Below, piece after piece: positions 45,823 to 56,458 of a stretch of DNA of 64,000 nt (its first letter is position 1; every line of letters begins with the position of its first letter). Under the pieces are notes generated by a model. It was not told where the DNA came from, did not search any database, and was given only the letters and a program-made list of their open reading frames with translations. A program made the position numbers and the translations under genes. The stretch comes from Tolypocladium sp. Sup5 PDA-1 (Eukaryota > Ascomycota > Sordariomycetes > Hypocreales > Ophiocordycipitaceae): contig JPHH03000008.1 of assembly GCA_000750105.3 (NCBI GenBank), forward strand, positions 806,001-870,000, read 5' to 3'.

Positions 45823-47250
45823 CTAGGTCGGCATGGTCGGGGCACAAGGCACTGGCCGTATCGCCAGGAGGCGTGACATCAACAACCCTGGCGAGTGAGC
45901 ACATGAAGCCAAGGTCGGCAAGGCGAATGAGGTAGACGAGAGCCAGGGATGGTCGCCTAGCAAAGGCCACGACTCCACAGCCAAACAACATCTCGGCTGG
46001 GACATATGTGAGCTGCTTATTGGCCCTGCAGTCCGTCCATAAGTTGTGTCGAACTGCACGGTTGAACGCATGACCGTTTCTGAAGGTCCTTGTAAGGGGC
46101 CAATGGGAAGAACAACGCCGATGCGGAGGGGCGTGGGCTTGGAGGACATATCCTGGCAATGAGGGGTGCGAGAGACAAGACCAGGGTCGGCACCAAGATG
46201 CGAGCATGCCGGGTCACAATGGGCCACGCTCCGTGCAGGGGGGGGTGCAACCGACAGCCAGAAACATTCGAAGCCAAAAGTCGCTGGGCTGTGAGTGGGG
46301 GAGACCCAGTGGATGCGAGTACGGATACGGACTAACTTACTATGGCGACAGGGAATGTCGAGAGATGTGGCACCAGCCTCGGAGATCAAGGTCGTCTCAT
46401 GATGGCAGGGTTTAGAACTCAAGAGAGTGAGAGCGAAAGAGGCAAAGAGAGAGAGTAGGGGAGAGAGAAAGGGGGAGCTTACCCGTACGAGTAGGGAGCA
46501 AAGAGGAGGCAGCACTGTGCAATCGCACTGCTGCAATGCAAGCCACGTAGAGCAGCACCAACTTCTCGGTACAATGCCGAGGAGCGAGAACAAAGAACCA
46601 CGATACGCACATAGCATGGAGGCTTCTAGTGGCGTTCCTTGCGAGAAACACCAGCGTGCGTGTGCCAGTCCCCACCCTCCATGTCCCGCACGCATGCGGT
46701 TCAATTGGCCTGGGCGTGCATGTCGTACTCTCCTCTGCTTGTGGATTGAGTGCTGCCGTAGTCCGTACATAGTCCGTAGACCTCCTATTGCTCGCAGTTT
46801 CCTGGGAAAGCGGTAGTACTTGCGTCCAGGGCCAGCCGGAAGGATGGATCTCGCCGGAAGTGAGAAACAGGACGCTGCGGCGCCGTAGGAGCGGACTGTA
46901 CGGTACAGTCTGTAATACTCCGTAACCGTGCTTCGGACAACGACATACGAGTAGTAGCAGCCTAGCGTGCCATGCAAGTCACATAGGCGGCCCATTGCGC
47001 GCTCGACGCTGCCATTGGGCCGGGAAGCACGACGGTCTCCGTGGTACCGCAAAAACCGTTGGAGTGTGGGCTGACGGCTGAGCGAATAGTGCACGGCAGC
47101 ATCCTTATTAGGCTGGGATTGGGGAACCGTGGCCGAAGTGAAAGGTGCAGGATAAAGTGGTGTGCGACACTGCAACCCAGCGAGGCTGGGGTTAACACGA
47201 CACGAAGTTGTGCCTCGTTTGAAGGCCGGCTGGCGGATCGAAGCGATCAT
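45823..47250 (-). CDS. Unassigned long open frame, 475 codons, possibly noncoding
   Basis: The frame is open for 505 codons; its first in-frame ATG (MIASIRQPAFKRG) is at 47250 and it ends CAPTMPT at 45823. I see no known domain, and the predicted protein is rich in Cys, Trp, Ser and Leu in a way that looks translated from spacer DNA. A CT-rich stretch becomes the run SPFLSPLLSLFASFALTLLS. Third-position GC is only moderately raised. Such a length is improbable by chance in DNA of about 55% GC, which is why it is recorded. Alternatives are an orphan gene, part of a spliced leader of the homeodomain gene, or a chance frame. Confidence 0.15.
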   Translation of the reverse strand: MIASIRQPAFKRGTTSCRVNPSLAGLQCRTPLYPAPFTSATVPQSQPNKDAAVHYSLSRQPTLQRFLRYHGDRRASRPNGSVERAMGRLCDLHGTLGCYYSYVVVRSTVTEYYRLYRTVRSYGAAASCFSLPARSILPAGPGRKYYRFPRKLRAIGGLRTMYGLRQHSIHKQRRVRHARPGQLNRMRAGHGGWGLAHARWCFSQGTPLEASMLCAYRGSLFSLLGIVPRSWCCSTWLALQQCDCTVLPPLCSLLVRVSSPFLSPLLSLFASFALTLLSSKPCHHETTLISEAGATSLDIPCRHSKLVRIRTRIHWVSPTHSPATFGFECFWLSVAPPPARSVAHCDPACSHLGADPGLVSRTPHCQDMSSKPTPLRIGVVLPIGPLQGPSETVMRSTVQFDTTYGRTAGPISSSHMSQPRCCLAVESWPLLGDHPWLSSTSFALPTLASCAHSPGLLMSRLLAIRPVPCAPTMPT

Positions 47251-49393
47251 CAAGCGGCGGAAACTTTGTACTCGTAGTATGAGCTGTAAGTGCAGAGTAG
47301 CGTCCAGACAAGACGCAACCCACCGCCAAGCAACTTGCAAGAGTGCAATCCCGTCATAATTTGGAAAGGTCGTTGGCCGTGCCAGGGGCAGCCAGCAAGC
47401 CAGTTTCAGCGCCAGCCAGGGGCAACGCGCTCGACAAGTCAGTCAGCCGCCGCAATTCTGTCCAAGGAAACGGGGACTCGACAAGAAACAGGACGCAGGC
47501 AGTGGGCGAAACCAGGCCCGCAGATCCTGGGCAGGGCAGCCGTCGACGGCAAGTCTCGCGAAATCGGGCGGGTTGGCGCGGTGGACCGTAGCCAGGCGCC
47601 ATGTAGTCCTTCATTTCTCCAGGCCCGAAGAGTAAGGTACGGGACTTGGGTGTGGATGTTTTGCAGGACAGGTCGCAAAGCTTCTTCCCGTGCCACGTCT
47701 CTGCGACCGACATGGACGCCACCCCGTTTCAACGGCGCCTCATCAGCAGCAGCAGCAGTGGGCCAGGTCGGCAGATTAAGCTACGGCGACTAGCAGTCCG
47801 TACCGTACCGTGGTCGCGGATTGGCTCTGGGCCAACCCCAGCTGGTCCAGGCAGAGGGCGGGCAGTGTATCCGTAGCGAACATGGCGAGACATGGTGCCG
47901 GTAGAATAGCGTGGCAGCGTGGGGCTGAGAAGCTTGATTCTACCATCAACGATGGATGTCGCCTCTCGCGGTAGCGGGCCGAGTCAGTATCGACGCTGCA
48001 ACTGGAGCCGGGAAGCGTGCGAATCCGTCGCACCGATGCCCATGCTGAGGGCGCCACATGGGAACTTCTGCCGTTGCGTCGACTCGAATTTCACAGGCGC
48101 ATAGGCGGTCAATACGACCGCGCCTCTCAAGCCGAGGGTAAACGTGCAACGTGCTTGACCACTGCTGGTATTATCAACGGGACTTCGGTCAGGGGTCCAA
48201 AGGCGGCGTCTCCGCATCAGTAGGTAGCCGCCAGGACGGAAGCGGGAAAGCCTCAGCGCCTGCCAGCCGTCCACGGTCCAGGATGAGATGCAGCCGGGAT
48301 CTGTGACTTGACTGCCAGGATGTGGCTCGTGTTTGGGGGCCTGGAGCTGCGCGTGTGCCTTTGTTGGGCTGCTCTGGACCTGGTACGGACTACAACGGGC
48401 GGGTTGGTCTTGAGTCCCACGATGCGTTCATCGCGGATTTCCTCGTCAATCGTGTTTCGATGCAGGCAGGCTTTGCGGAGCGAGGCTGCTGGCATAATCA
48501 ATTGCCGGCAGATGGCTGACGGGGGCTGTACCCTCATCCACGGGCGACAATCATTCGTCATCTGATGGCCTGGGGATGTCGACTTGCGTCGCCGCTAGGC
48601 TGCCCTTGTCATTGGCTCACCAACAAATCTGGGAGCTGGTTAGCTGCGTACGAAGTACGAGGTACTCATACTCCGTAACTTATACAGCGACAGCCATGCT
48701 GGCAGATTTCAGGAGTGCATTGGAGCCCCCTGCGCCATGCAACATCAGATGCCTTTGATCCGATTTCTGCCGCTGGTCTGGGCGCGCCATCGCCGCGTCC
48801 CTGGATCGAGGAGTGGCCCCAGGGGTCATCGGTCATCACTGTCCACTGTCGGGCAGCCAGCCTAGCGCTCGTCGCCGTCAACGGCCCGAGACCGAGGTGG
48901 TGATGCGACTGGCGAGTTCCACGTTGTCGGTTAGAAGAGGAAGAGGAGCTGATTGAGGCGGGTGTCGGGGATGAAGAAGGAGTCCGTAGTCCGTAGTTAT
49001 TACCTGGCTCGCCGCTCCTGCCTCACGTCGATGTTGAAGCAGAATTCTACATGCCCGAGGAACAACGCCAGAACTCCAGCCCATCCGACAACTTGCCAGG
49101 GCCCGAATAGGGCATCAAGGTGAGAAACGATTAATTAGTTACAATCCTCGGGCTCCAGCCGTCGCTGGTCCCTACGCTAGGCCATCTGCCATCCAGCAAA
49201 GCTTCCAGAAGTGGTCGACGCCAATGGGGGATTGGCGGCCGACGTCCCTCCTCGGCACAAGCAGGCTCAGCAACTGCGGCTAGGATCAGAGAAGTAGGTG
49301 GTTAAGAATCGAGGTTGGCGCGCGATAGCAGGCACAAAGAATTCGATAGGATCCAGCCGGCGAAGGTCGACCGACTGACCGACCGTCATGCTG

Positions 49394-49421
49394 CCTCATG
49401 CCTCATGCCTCATGCCTCATG
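49394..49421. repeat. CCTCATG microsatellite, four units
   Basis: Four perfect copies of the 7-mer CCTCATG in tandem, bordered by CTG on the left and CATGCCTGG on the right. No gene is nearby. Confidence 0.9.
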
Positions 49422-51237
49422 CATGCCTGGCTTGTTGGCTGTCGATTGACGCGACAGCTGCAGCAGAGGCAGGGTTCCTTGCAAAGGTAACGTCACCACC
49501 ACAACACCATCCCCACGATACGCTCCCCCAGGGAGGCACAGCCTAATCCAGCGTCTCCTCCTTGGCCGTTGCTCGCCGCGAGCCTTCCCGGCCCCCAGAT
49601 TGGTTAGGCTCGACCCGTTGACGGATGCCGCGATGGATGCTCTGCGTTATTGACCGTGCAACCGGCAGACACCATCACCGTCATTCATTTGGATCTCTCC
49701 CGGCTCCGCAATCTCGGCACCTCGTCGCCAACACGCCCACGCCCTCCACTCGTTCATGCAGCTATTCCCAGCGTGTCGGTGTCGGGCTCTTGATTAACTT
49801 CCACGCCCTCTTCAACTGTTGGTACCTACGAGTACGGATACGGATACATACGGACGTATTGTTGCGCCGCGCCGCGCATCTGGCAATCTGCCCTGTCGGT
49901 GGCGGAGGTGACGAGCTCCGCCGACGGCCAACACCACCAAACTACGAGTAATCCAGCATGGCTTCGAGGCTTGTCTACACGGTCTGTCCGCTCACCTGCA
50001 ACTCACCATGGGGGCCATGGCCCAAGGCGGATTAGAGGATCCACGAGCCAAGCTCACGGCATTGAGCGGCTGATCGCCTCTGCGCCCAGAGTTTCTCACT
50101 TCTGGCGTGGTCGCGGGCCTCCTTTTGTGCGGTCTACCGACTACGCGAGATGGCTTGAAACCGCTTCCGTTTGGTGCCGTCTGGCAACTCCTTTGGTGCT
50201 ACTCTGTCCGACGCAGCGTCGTCCGAGCTCGATGCCCAGGTTCCTCCATATCATGGACAGTTTGTCTGGAAGCCCCGACGCCGTCCAAGCATGCGAATGC
50301 AAGGACCGCGCGAAACCTCGCTTTGAGTCTGCAAGTCCCGACGTTGCCCACACCGCACCACCAAGCATGGGGCCTCACCACGGGGAACCCTTGCTTAGCC
50401 TAAAGACGATAGCAATGCTGACTCCTAAACTGACAGGTCAACCTATCTATGCCTACCCAAGATCCCATCCCGACTCGCGCTCTGACATGTCACCGCTTAT
50501 TCGAGCTCCAGACTGATTCTATTTACGACAGGTACACGGACTGGGCCACGGTCTTGATCGAAAGCGGAGCACCCGAGTACACAGATCGTGTCCCTCAACG
50601 TTGATGCGAGCGAGCGAGATTCTGGCAAAGTTGCGAGATGTCAAACAGCGCCACGCGTTGTCTTTTTCTTGATTCGAGCGTGGCCAGCTGCCATCGTCAG
50701 TGCTGAAACTTCGTCAACGCCAGCAATCCCTGTCAATGGCCGTGCTTGTCGTGTATCGCGCTGTCATTGGCAATATTTTCCGACCTCGGTACCATAGTCG
50801 GGGGACTCGATATTCTCAACAGATGCGGTAAGAGTGCTTATCGTGCCAAGGCACGCTATATTCGGCGTCATATGACTCCGAGCACCGACAACAGTAGCAT
50901 CTCCATATCTCGTCAGTTCCTTCAAAAGGTCATGTTCGCGATTCGTGTTGGTGGCGGCATTTGTCATGCCGGCTCTCTGCCATTTCGAAGCCATGGACTC
51001 TGCGTCGGAAACGGGGCTCCAAGAGAACGTCAATCCGGCGACCTGGCGAAGGTGCCACGCGATAGCTTTTAAAGTCATCAATCACTCGGCGAATCCTGGC
51101 AAAGGCTCAATAATCTCCGTGGGATAATGTCCGTGCGGTGAGTGCGAAGCTCCGAACGGCAATGGTGGTAGACGGAAATGGATGTACATTCCTCTCTATA
51201 TAACCTTTTTACAACCTTGGTAGGTTATCGATACCCA

Positions 51238-52305
51238 TTAGTAGTCATAAAAGCCCTTTCCGGTCTTCTTTCCAAGCCAGCCGGCATCGACCATCTTGCC
51301 GAGCAACACGCTGGGTCGGTACTTGGAGTCGCCAGTCTCTTCGTGCAGAACCTTCATAATCGACAGGCAGGTATCGAGGCCGATGAAGTCCGCGAGCTGC
51401 AGGGGCCCCATGGGCACGTTGGTTCCGTTCTTCATGATGGCGTCGATCGAATCGCGATCGCCGACTCCCGTCTCCAGGCAGATGACGGCCTCGTTGATGT
51501 ACGGCATCAGAATGCGATTTGCCAGGAATCCGGGTGAATCAGCAGACACCGAGGTGACCTTGCCCAGCTTCTTGCAAAACTCCACGGCCGTTTCGAGAGT
51601 CTCCTTACTGGTCTGGAGGCCGCTGATGATCTCAACGCCCTTTTGCACCGGGACGGGGTTCATGAAGTGGGTCGAGACAACTCGGGATGAAGCAGAGATG
51701 TCGGTGGGGTCAGAAGTGGTGGCTGCGGCGATGCGGGTGATTGAGATGGAGGACGTGTTGGTGGCCAGGATCGTGTGCTTGGGGCAGATCTTTGCCAGGT
51801 TGCCAAAGATGTCGAACTTGAGCTTGGGGATCTCAGGCACCGCCTCGATGACGAAGTCGACAGACGAGAGGTCCTCAATCTTGGTGCTGGGGGTCAGCAA
51901 CGATCGAGCCTTGTCGGCCTGCTCCTGTGTGATCCTGGACTTGGACACATCCTTGGCAAGCAGCTTCTCTGTAAGAGTGTTAGTTCTGGCGATGCCCTCA
52001 GAGCAATTGCCTCTTACCGGCAAACGCCATGCCCTTGCTCAACGCCTTGTCGGACGCATCAATGAGCAATACAGGCACCTGCGCCCTTTGAGCCGCAACA
52101 AGGGCAATTCCAAGACCCTATTCCAAATGTTAGTTCCCAGGGTCCCCGTCACATGTTTGGTGGCGCGGCTGAGACGGACCATCTGACCAGCGCCGATGAC
52201 ACCCAGGCTCTTGACATCCGCGGCATACTGGCGCGGGGAGGAGCTGAAGCTGCGCACTTGGCGCGCAGCCCCCAGTGTCCGCATTCGAAGAATTGAGCTC
52301 GCCAT
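51238..52305 (-). CDS. 3-hydroxyacyl-CoA dehydrogenase, mitochondrial
   Basis: Three exons (52305-52180, 52117-52018, 51968-51238) encode 318 residues, the normal length of fungal SCHAD/HBDH-type enzymes. It oxidises L-3-hydroxyacyl-CoA with NAD+ in fatty-acid beta-oxidation. The N-terminus (SSILRMRTLGAARQVRSFSS) is Arg/Ser-rich and fits a mitochondrial presequence. The NAD-binding loop is LGVIGAGQMGLGIALVAAQ, split by an intron after GQM. Then come DFVIEAVPEIPKLKFDIFG, ATNTSSISITRIA, the catalytic His region HFMNPVPVQKGVEIISG, ADSPGFLANRILMPYINEA, GTNVPMGPLQLADFIGLDTC and the C-terminal GWLGKKTGKGFYDY. The gene is divergent from tof1 with only 287 bases between the starts, so the two may share a promoter region. 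The frame and every motif are intact. Confidence 0.95.
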
Positions 52306-52592
52306 TTTTGTTGTGGTGAAGGAAGTTGGGAGAGTCGGCGATGCCAGCTGGGAGGAATGACAGACATCCCAGTTCGGGTAACCTCGGCTTTTGTGGGGTG
52401 GGCAGCCCGCGGCGGCCCGTTATCAATTGCCGGGGATTATCCCCTTATCGGTCGCGTCACTTTACACGACTGCCGCAGACGCGTCGAGGCGCGTAAATGT
52501 CGTAGTGGGTGAATAGCTGCCTCAACGCCATCGATGCGCTTCTGCAACGTCGCATATCCAGCATCGAGGCTTCAAGCGGACAACTGATCAGC
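52306..52592. promoter_or_regulatory. Bidirectional promoter region between the dehydrogenase and tof1
   Basis: These 287 bases separate two divergent starts. No TATA box is obvious. The sequence GATTATCCCC near 52434 and AACGCCATCGATGC near 52526 are the only notable features, with no recognised factor site. The tof1 leader appears to begin in the right half. Confidence 0.5.
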
Positions 52593-55500
52593 ATGGAGCT
52601 GCTGGATGGCACGGCGGACACTGTCCACCCCGAAGTTCGAGCGCACATCAACAGTCTCGTCTCTGCGGTAAGCTTCCATCCATGACCTCTGTTCTGTAGA
52701 TTGCTGATGGACTGTACAGCTCGGTGGCGTAAGCGCGGACGACGATGGCCGATATCAGCTCGGAGACGATGCGCTCGAAGTCCTTCGGGACATCAAGCGC
52801 TGGATCAGATTCTACGATGAGAAGACGAACCGCATGGACGTCGCCCGGTGCATCCACGAGGCAAACCTCGTTGAAGGCGACCTGCTCCCGATCCTCGCAC
52901 AATGGCCGGAGAATGCAATGGACAATAAATTCAGAGCGCGAATTGCCCTGGCTTGCTTTGAACTCATGGTTCCTTTGACTTGGCCCATGGAGCGAGACAA
53001 GGAGCAAACGACAGTCAACCATCATCGACACATGCCCGTTCTCGAGCTCGCCCAGGTCCAATACAAGAGGGGCATCGTCAACTTCGATGGCGCTCGCATA
53101 CTGCATACGGCCGTTCGGGCAGCGCTGCCGTCGATGGCGATTCCCATCGGGGACAGGACGCCTCGAGATCAAGGCATCATCAAGCTCGTCTTGTTCTTCC
53201 TTCGCAACATGGCCATGATCTCTCCGCCTCCCAACGTCAAATACGAGGGCGATGAGTCCCAAATATCGAGATCCGCGACGATCGATGCCTTTTCATACCA
53301 GGACATATTCATGCTCCTGCTCACACTCGCCTCCAACATGGGCGACGAGTTCAGGACCGAAGATACGACCGTCATGGAAATCATCTTCCACCTTGTGAAG
53401 CGAGTCGATGTCGAAAAGCTCTTCATGAACGACCGGCAACTGAACACGGCGAAAGCGGGCGAGCTTTCTGCCATGATGAACAAGGAGTCTGCCATGCTCA
53501 AAGCACACAATCGCAAGGGCCCGACCAGACACAACCGGTTCGGAACCATGATATGGGTGAAGCGTGACGGAGGGAAAATGGCATCTCTGTCGGGACAGGA
53601 TGCTCTTGCCGACGCCACGATTCGTAATCAGAAGATGGACAACAATAAAACCTTCAAGCCACCCCGCCGAGCAAAGAAGGAGGACAAGGACGAGCGAGAC
53701 CTAGGCCCGCCGGCGAAGCTCAATGCGCGAGCGAGGGATCAACTCAGGTCATTCGTCGAAGAGTTCCTCGATTCAGGCTTCAACCCCTTATTCCAGCATG
53801 TGCGCAAGACCATCGACCGGGAGGCACCGCATGTAATGCAGTACCACAGACGGCAGTTTTTCTACCTTGTGGCGTGGTTCCTAGAAGCCGAGCGTGTGAG
53901 GCGCAAGGCCAAGAAGAATGCCAATCAGCAGAGCGAGACTGAGGTCAACAGCTTCAACCTCGTTGCCGGCGTGTTGAACCAGGAAATGTTCATCACGCTT
54001 AACCGAGCGCTTCACGAGTCCTACGAACACAAGGACTGGCATGAGCTATCCGCCGTCATGCGGTGCTTCACGCAGATCTTGCTCACTGTGCAGGAAATGG
54101 CCGAGTGCGAGAACGAAGACGACCAGGAGATTGCAGAAAACGTGTTGAGCCGCCTCTTCTACGAGGAATCAACACATGATGCTATTGTGAACATCATCAG
54201 GACCTACAAGGATCAGGGCTTCGACTACCTGGATGCTGCCACGGAACTGGTCCACCACTTTTTGCGCATCTTGGAAGCCTACGCCAAGCAGAATGTGGAC
54301 ATGCAAGTCCGCTCGCGAAAACGAACTCGACGGAAGAAGCAGGCTGCGCAGCAGGCTGATGAGAATGAAAACATGGATGACGAACCTGACGACTCTGGAA
54401 ACGACGAAGTGAATGCAGAGCGAACTTCAAAAGAACGAAAGTTCGACTTCCACAGATTCTGTTCCAAGTTCACACCACAAGGCGTCGTGGACTCATTTAC
54501 GACGTTTACCAAGTACTACCGAGACCTCAGCGACATACAGCTGAAACGGGCCCATCGGTACTTTTATCGTTGCGCCTTTAAGCAAGACATGAGCGTCATG
54601 TTGTTCCGTGTGGATATAATTCACCTGCTGTACAATATGGTCAAAGGGCCTGAACCTCTGGACAAGTCTTCCAGCATGTTCAAAGAGTGGGAGGAGCTCG
54701 TCAAGCAGATCTTGCGCAAGTGTTTCAAGAAGATTGAGGAGCGGCCGGAGCTCCTCGTCGAGATGCTCTTCAGCAAACTACAAGGCACCGCATTCTTCTT
54801 GGAGTACGGGTACGAGAGACAGACGACTAGCAAGAGCCAACCGAAGCCCGGAGCCGAGCTCGAGTTCAAATCCACTGAGGAGCGTGATCAGCAAGTTGCG
54901 ATTGTCATTGGCGCGCTATTGGATAAGAATGAGACCGACCACATCAACTGGGTGAAGGGCGTCCTGACAGAGGCTGAAAGCGAGCGTCGGTCTTGGGCGG
55001 CGGCGGAGGAGACAATGCCGTCGGTTGAGGATCCTTTCGCAGATGAAGAACCAGCTGAAGAAAAGGAGCCGAAGAAACCTCCCATGTTTAGTAAGTCCAT
55101 CGCCCCGAGACGACTGCTCTCATACTGACAAAATTAGGCATCCGCTCTGACAGCCCTACCCGGCGCACCGCTATACTCAAGAACTCGTACCTACGCCTGC
55201 TAATGTCTCTTTGCGGGTTCAAGCTTCTCGGCCCGGCTTCTGAGGAGACGCCTGAGTCTTCATGGATCGTTCCCGACGACATCTCCGCCGACCATCTCAA
55301 GGACTCTCTACATTTCATCAACCAAGCCGAGTTTAGCCCGCCCACGTTCGACGACGGCGTCTTGGCAGAGCATCAGCTGAAGCGCAAGACGGTGTCGCGG
55401 AAGAAGGCAGCGTTTGACGACGATGAGGACGGGGAGCTCGACGACGGGTTCCTGATCCCTGCAGGTGGACCAACCACACGCAAGGCAGTGGATGTACCGA

Positions 55501-56126
55501 AGAAGCCAAAGAAGACGAGAAGGATACGGCGCAAGGGCAGTGAAGAAGAGCCAGATGACGAAGCCCTCGATGAAAAGGCCCGCAAGCGCCGAGAGCGCGA
55601 GCTCGAAAAGTTGCGCAAGATCAAGTCGGCCCTGTACGTCCGCGACGGCGACGACGACTTCGACTCTGAAGAAGACGAAGCGTTCTTCGCCCGCGAGCGG
55701 GCAATCGCCGACCGCGCCAAGGCAGTCGCCGAGTCCGCCACGGGTCTTGGGGATTCTTTCGCGCTGCCGAGGAAGCGCAAGTCGGACGTCTTGCTCACAG
55801 TCAGCGATGACGACGACGACGACGACGACGACCTGAGCTTTGCGCAGAAGGCGCTAAGTAGTCAGGGGGGCGCGGAGGCGAGTGAGACGGATGATACACC
55901 CGTGGATATCAGTGAGGGCGAGGGTCGGAAGAGGAGGAGGGTGAGCGCCGATCCGGATGATGAAGAGACGCCTGGGGAGGATGAGGATGTAGACGTGGAA
56001 GCCCCGGCGGCTAAGAGCGCGGAGGCTGACGAGGGCGAGGAGGATGCTGAGGATACTCCTGTGGTGGTGACGAGGCGGCCGAGGGTCAGGGGCGGCTTTG
56101 TCGTGGACAGCGATGATGATGAATAG
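52593..56126 (+). CDS. tof1: Replication fork protection protein Tof1 (Timeless family)
   Basis: Three exons (52593-52667, 52720-55090, 55138-56126) encode 1144 residues. Tof1 pairs with Csm3 at replication forks, supports the S-phase checkpoint, and limits fork stalling. The short first exon ends HINSLVSA and joins LGGVSADDDGRYQLGDDALE, the standard opening of fungal Tof1. The TIMELESS domain follows: CLHEANLVEGDLLPILAQW-like, KFRARIALACFELMVPLTWP, IIKLVLFFLRNMAMI and GRFGTMIWVKRDGG-like segments. The middle contains MFITLNRALHES and RFCSKFTPQGVVDSFTTFTK. A Lys/Arg-rich and acidic C-terminus includes a run of Asp (55806-55836) and ends GGFVVDSDDDE. The final exon holds the PAB-like conserved block RTAILKNSYLRLLMSLCGFK. 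Intron phases close correctly. The gene looks complete and under constraint. Confidence 0.96.
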
Positions 56127-56458
56127 TTAATGACAGGGCATGGCATGTTGGATTGGCGTTTTGGGATGGTCGGAAGCACAACTGCTGGGTCTTGCGTCGT
56201 TCATCTGCTTAAGGATGGGATATATCATTGGATTCTAGCGTCTCGAGCATGACTCCCTGAATGCCGTGTTTCTCCTCCGTTTCGTTTCAGCCATTAAATG
56301 GCAAATTATGTGTTACACCTCTTTCACTGAGATGAAGTATCATGTTAGTCCTTCTGGGTATAGTCCCCCAACCATGAACGGTGTATGTTCAAGAACAGCC
56401 CCAAACCTCATCCAAAGAAAGACAATCAAACGCTCAAACACGCCATGCAGTCATGCTC
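56127..56458. other. Convergent 3' spacer between tof1 and bor1
   Basis: Both 3' UTRs lie here. It is AT-richer than either gene, and no coding signal or repeat is seen. Confidence 0.5.

Larger units (their letters stand above)
44376..51237. other. Very long spacer, 6.9 kb, possible extended leader of the homeodomain gene
   Basis: No known gene is recognised. Minus-strand C/T tracts (46410-46480) of the type found at fungal transcription starts suggest a minus-strand transcript reading toward the homeodomain gene; this is inference. A 475-codon minus-strand open frame at 45823-47250 is listed separately. Motifs of the TACGGAGTA and AGTCCGTAG families are dense here (near 45807, 46320, 46758, 46910, 48385, 48660, 48981 and 49830). 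A seven-base microsatellite (CCTCATG four times) lies at 49394-49421. The right end is the 3' side of the hydroxyacyl-CoA dehydrogenase gene. Confidence 0.5.

Noticed and set aside
49899..50516. 205-codon plus-strand open frame as a gene
   Set aside because: No ATG-linked domain, mixed composition and no coding-like third-position bias; adjacent frames of similar length exist.
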